Assembly: GCA_049975245.1 (NCBI GenBank) | Contig: JBNGDB010000023.1 | Coordinates: 1-31,764, forward strand | Direction: 5' to 3' | Length of the DNA stretch: 31,764 nt | From: UBA117 sp049975245 | GTDB lineage: Archaea > Methanobacteriota > Methanobacteria > Methanobacteriales > Methanobacteriaceae | In this document: piece after piece, positions 31,655 through 31,764 of the stretch | Layout of the letters: each line of letters starts with the position of its first letter | How positions within the stretch are numbered: position 1 is the stretch's first letter | Position numbers and translations under genes: made by a program | The notes under the pieces: model-generated | Databases searched by the model: none | What the model was told of the DNA's origin: nothing | The model's input: the letters and a program-made list of their open reading frames with translations, nothing else

Positions 31655-31764
31655 TAAATCACCCCCTTCTTCATAATATATTATGAACTTCATATGATAA
31701 AAATTAAACTAATAACAGAGTGTCTGATTTAGTGTGAAAATTTATGAGTTATTAGGGTTCAAAT

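Overview
The window is about 31.8 kb of AT-rich chromosome from a hydrogenotrophic methanogenic archaeon, most likely of the order Methanobacteriales and probably Methanobacterium or a close relative. The evidence is Mch, the methanogen-restricted DUF1890/DUF1894 pair, the nickel genes NikR, HypA, HypB and a HycI-type protease, a membrane-anchored archaeal LonB, the short corrinoid-type MetE, an archaeal-type ThyA, and archaeal-length Prs and PheT. The tRNA genes lack an encoded CCA. TATA boxes lie about 25-30 bp upstream of them, and T-tracts follow several genes. There is no transposase, integrase, CRISPR array or phage gene, and most of the window looks like ordinary core genome.

Layout. 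1-5.6 kb: lonB (-), divergent cobQ (+), and a convergent DASS-type anion transporter (-). 5.7-6.4 kb: two tandem tRNA-Gly genes and a CBS-pair protein. 6.6-10.8 kb: a nickel/hydrogenase zone with nikR, a COG4076-type methylase overlapping a hydrogenase-maturation protease, prs on the other strand, and hypA-hypB. 10.9-15.4 kb: a DUF354 glycosyltransferase-like gene, tRNA-Ala, a GNAT acetyltransferase, a polytopic membrane protein, DUF1890-DUF1894 and an AhpD-like protein. 15.5-18.4 kb: metE, thyA and mch, all concerned with one-carbon metabolism. 18.5-23 kb: two small membrane proteins, a DUF362 iron-sulfur protein, YjbQ and pheT. 23.1-28.3 kb: a tight run of valS, aroA, a COG2229-type small GTPase and nth. 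28.3-31.7 kb: a GC-rich structured intergenic element, a small unknown protein, a five-PAS protein with no output domain, and a cysteine-rich DUF2769 protein.

How genes work together. NikR would sense Ni(II). HypA and HypB insert nickel into [NiFe] hydrogenases and the HycI-type protease finishes the large subunit, so this zone reads as a nickel and hydrogenase maturation neighbourhood. CobQ supplies corrinoid, which the short MetE and the methanogenic methyltransferases need. ThyA and Mch also act in one-carbon metabolism.

Start codons. Many genes here have a G-rich Shine-Dalgarno core ending 6-8 nt before the start. I used this rule to move the starts of cobQ, prs (TTG), hypA, the GNAT gene, yjbQ, the PAS gene and the DUF2769 gene. 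The same rule exposes two genes with no ATG/GTG/TTG where one should be: nth (ATT) and the DASS transporter (ACG). Other items of interest are a Cys-to-His change at an Fe-S ligand position of Nth, four adjoining dyads upstream of hypA, and the GC-rich structured element after nth. I found no clearly new multi-gene system.
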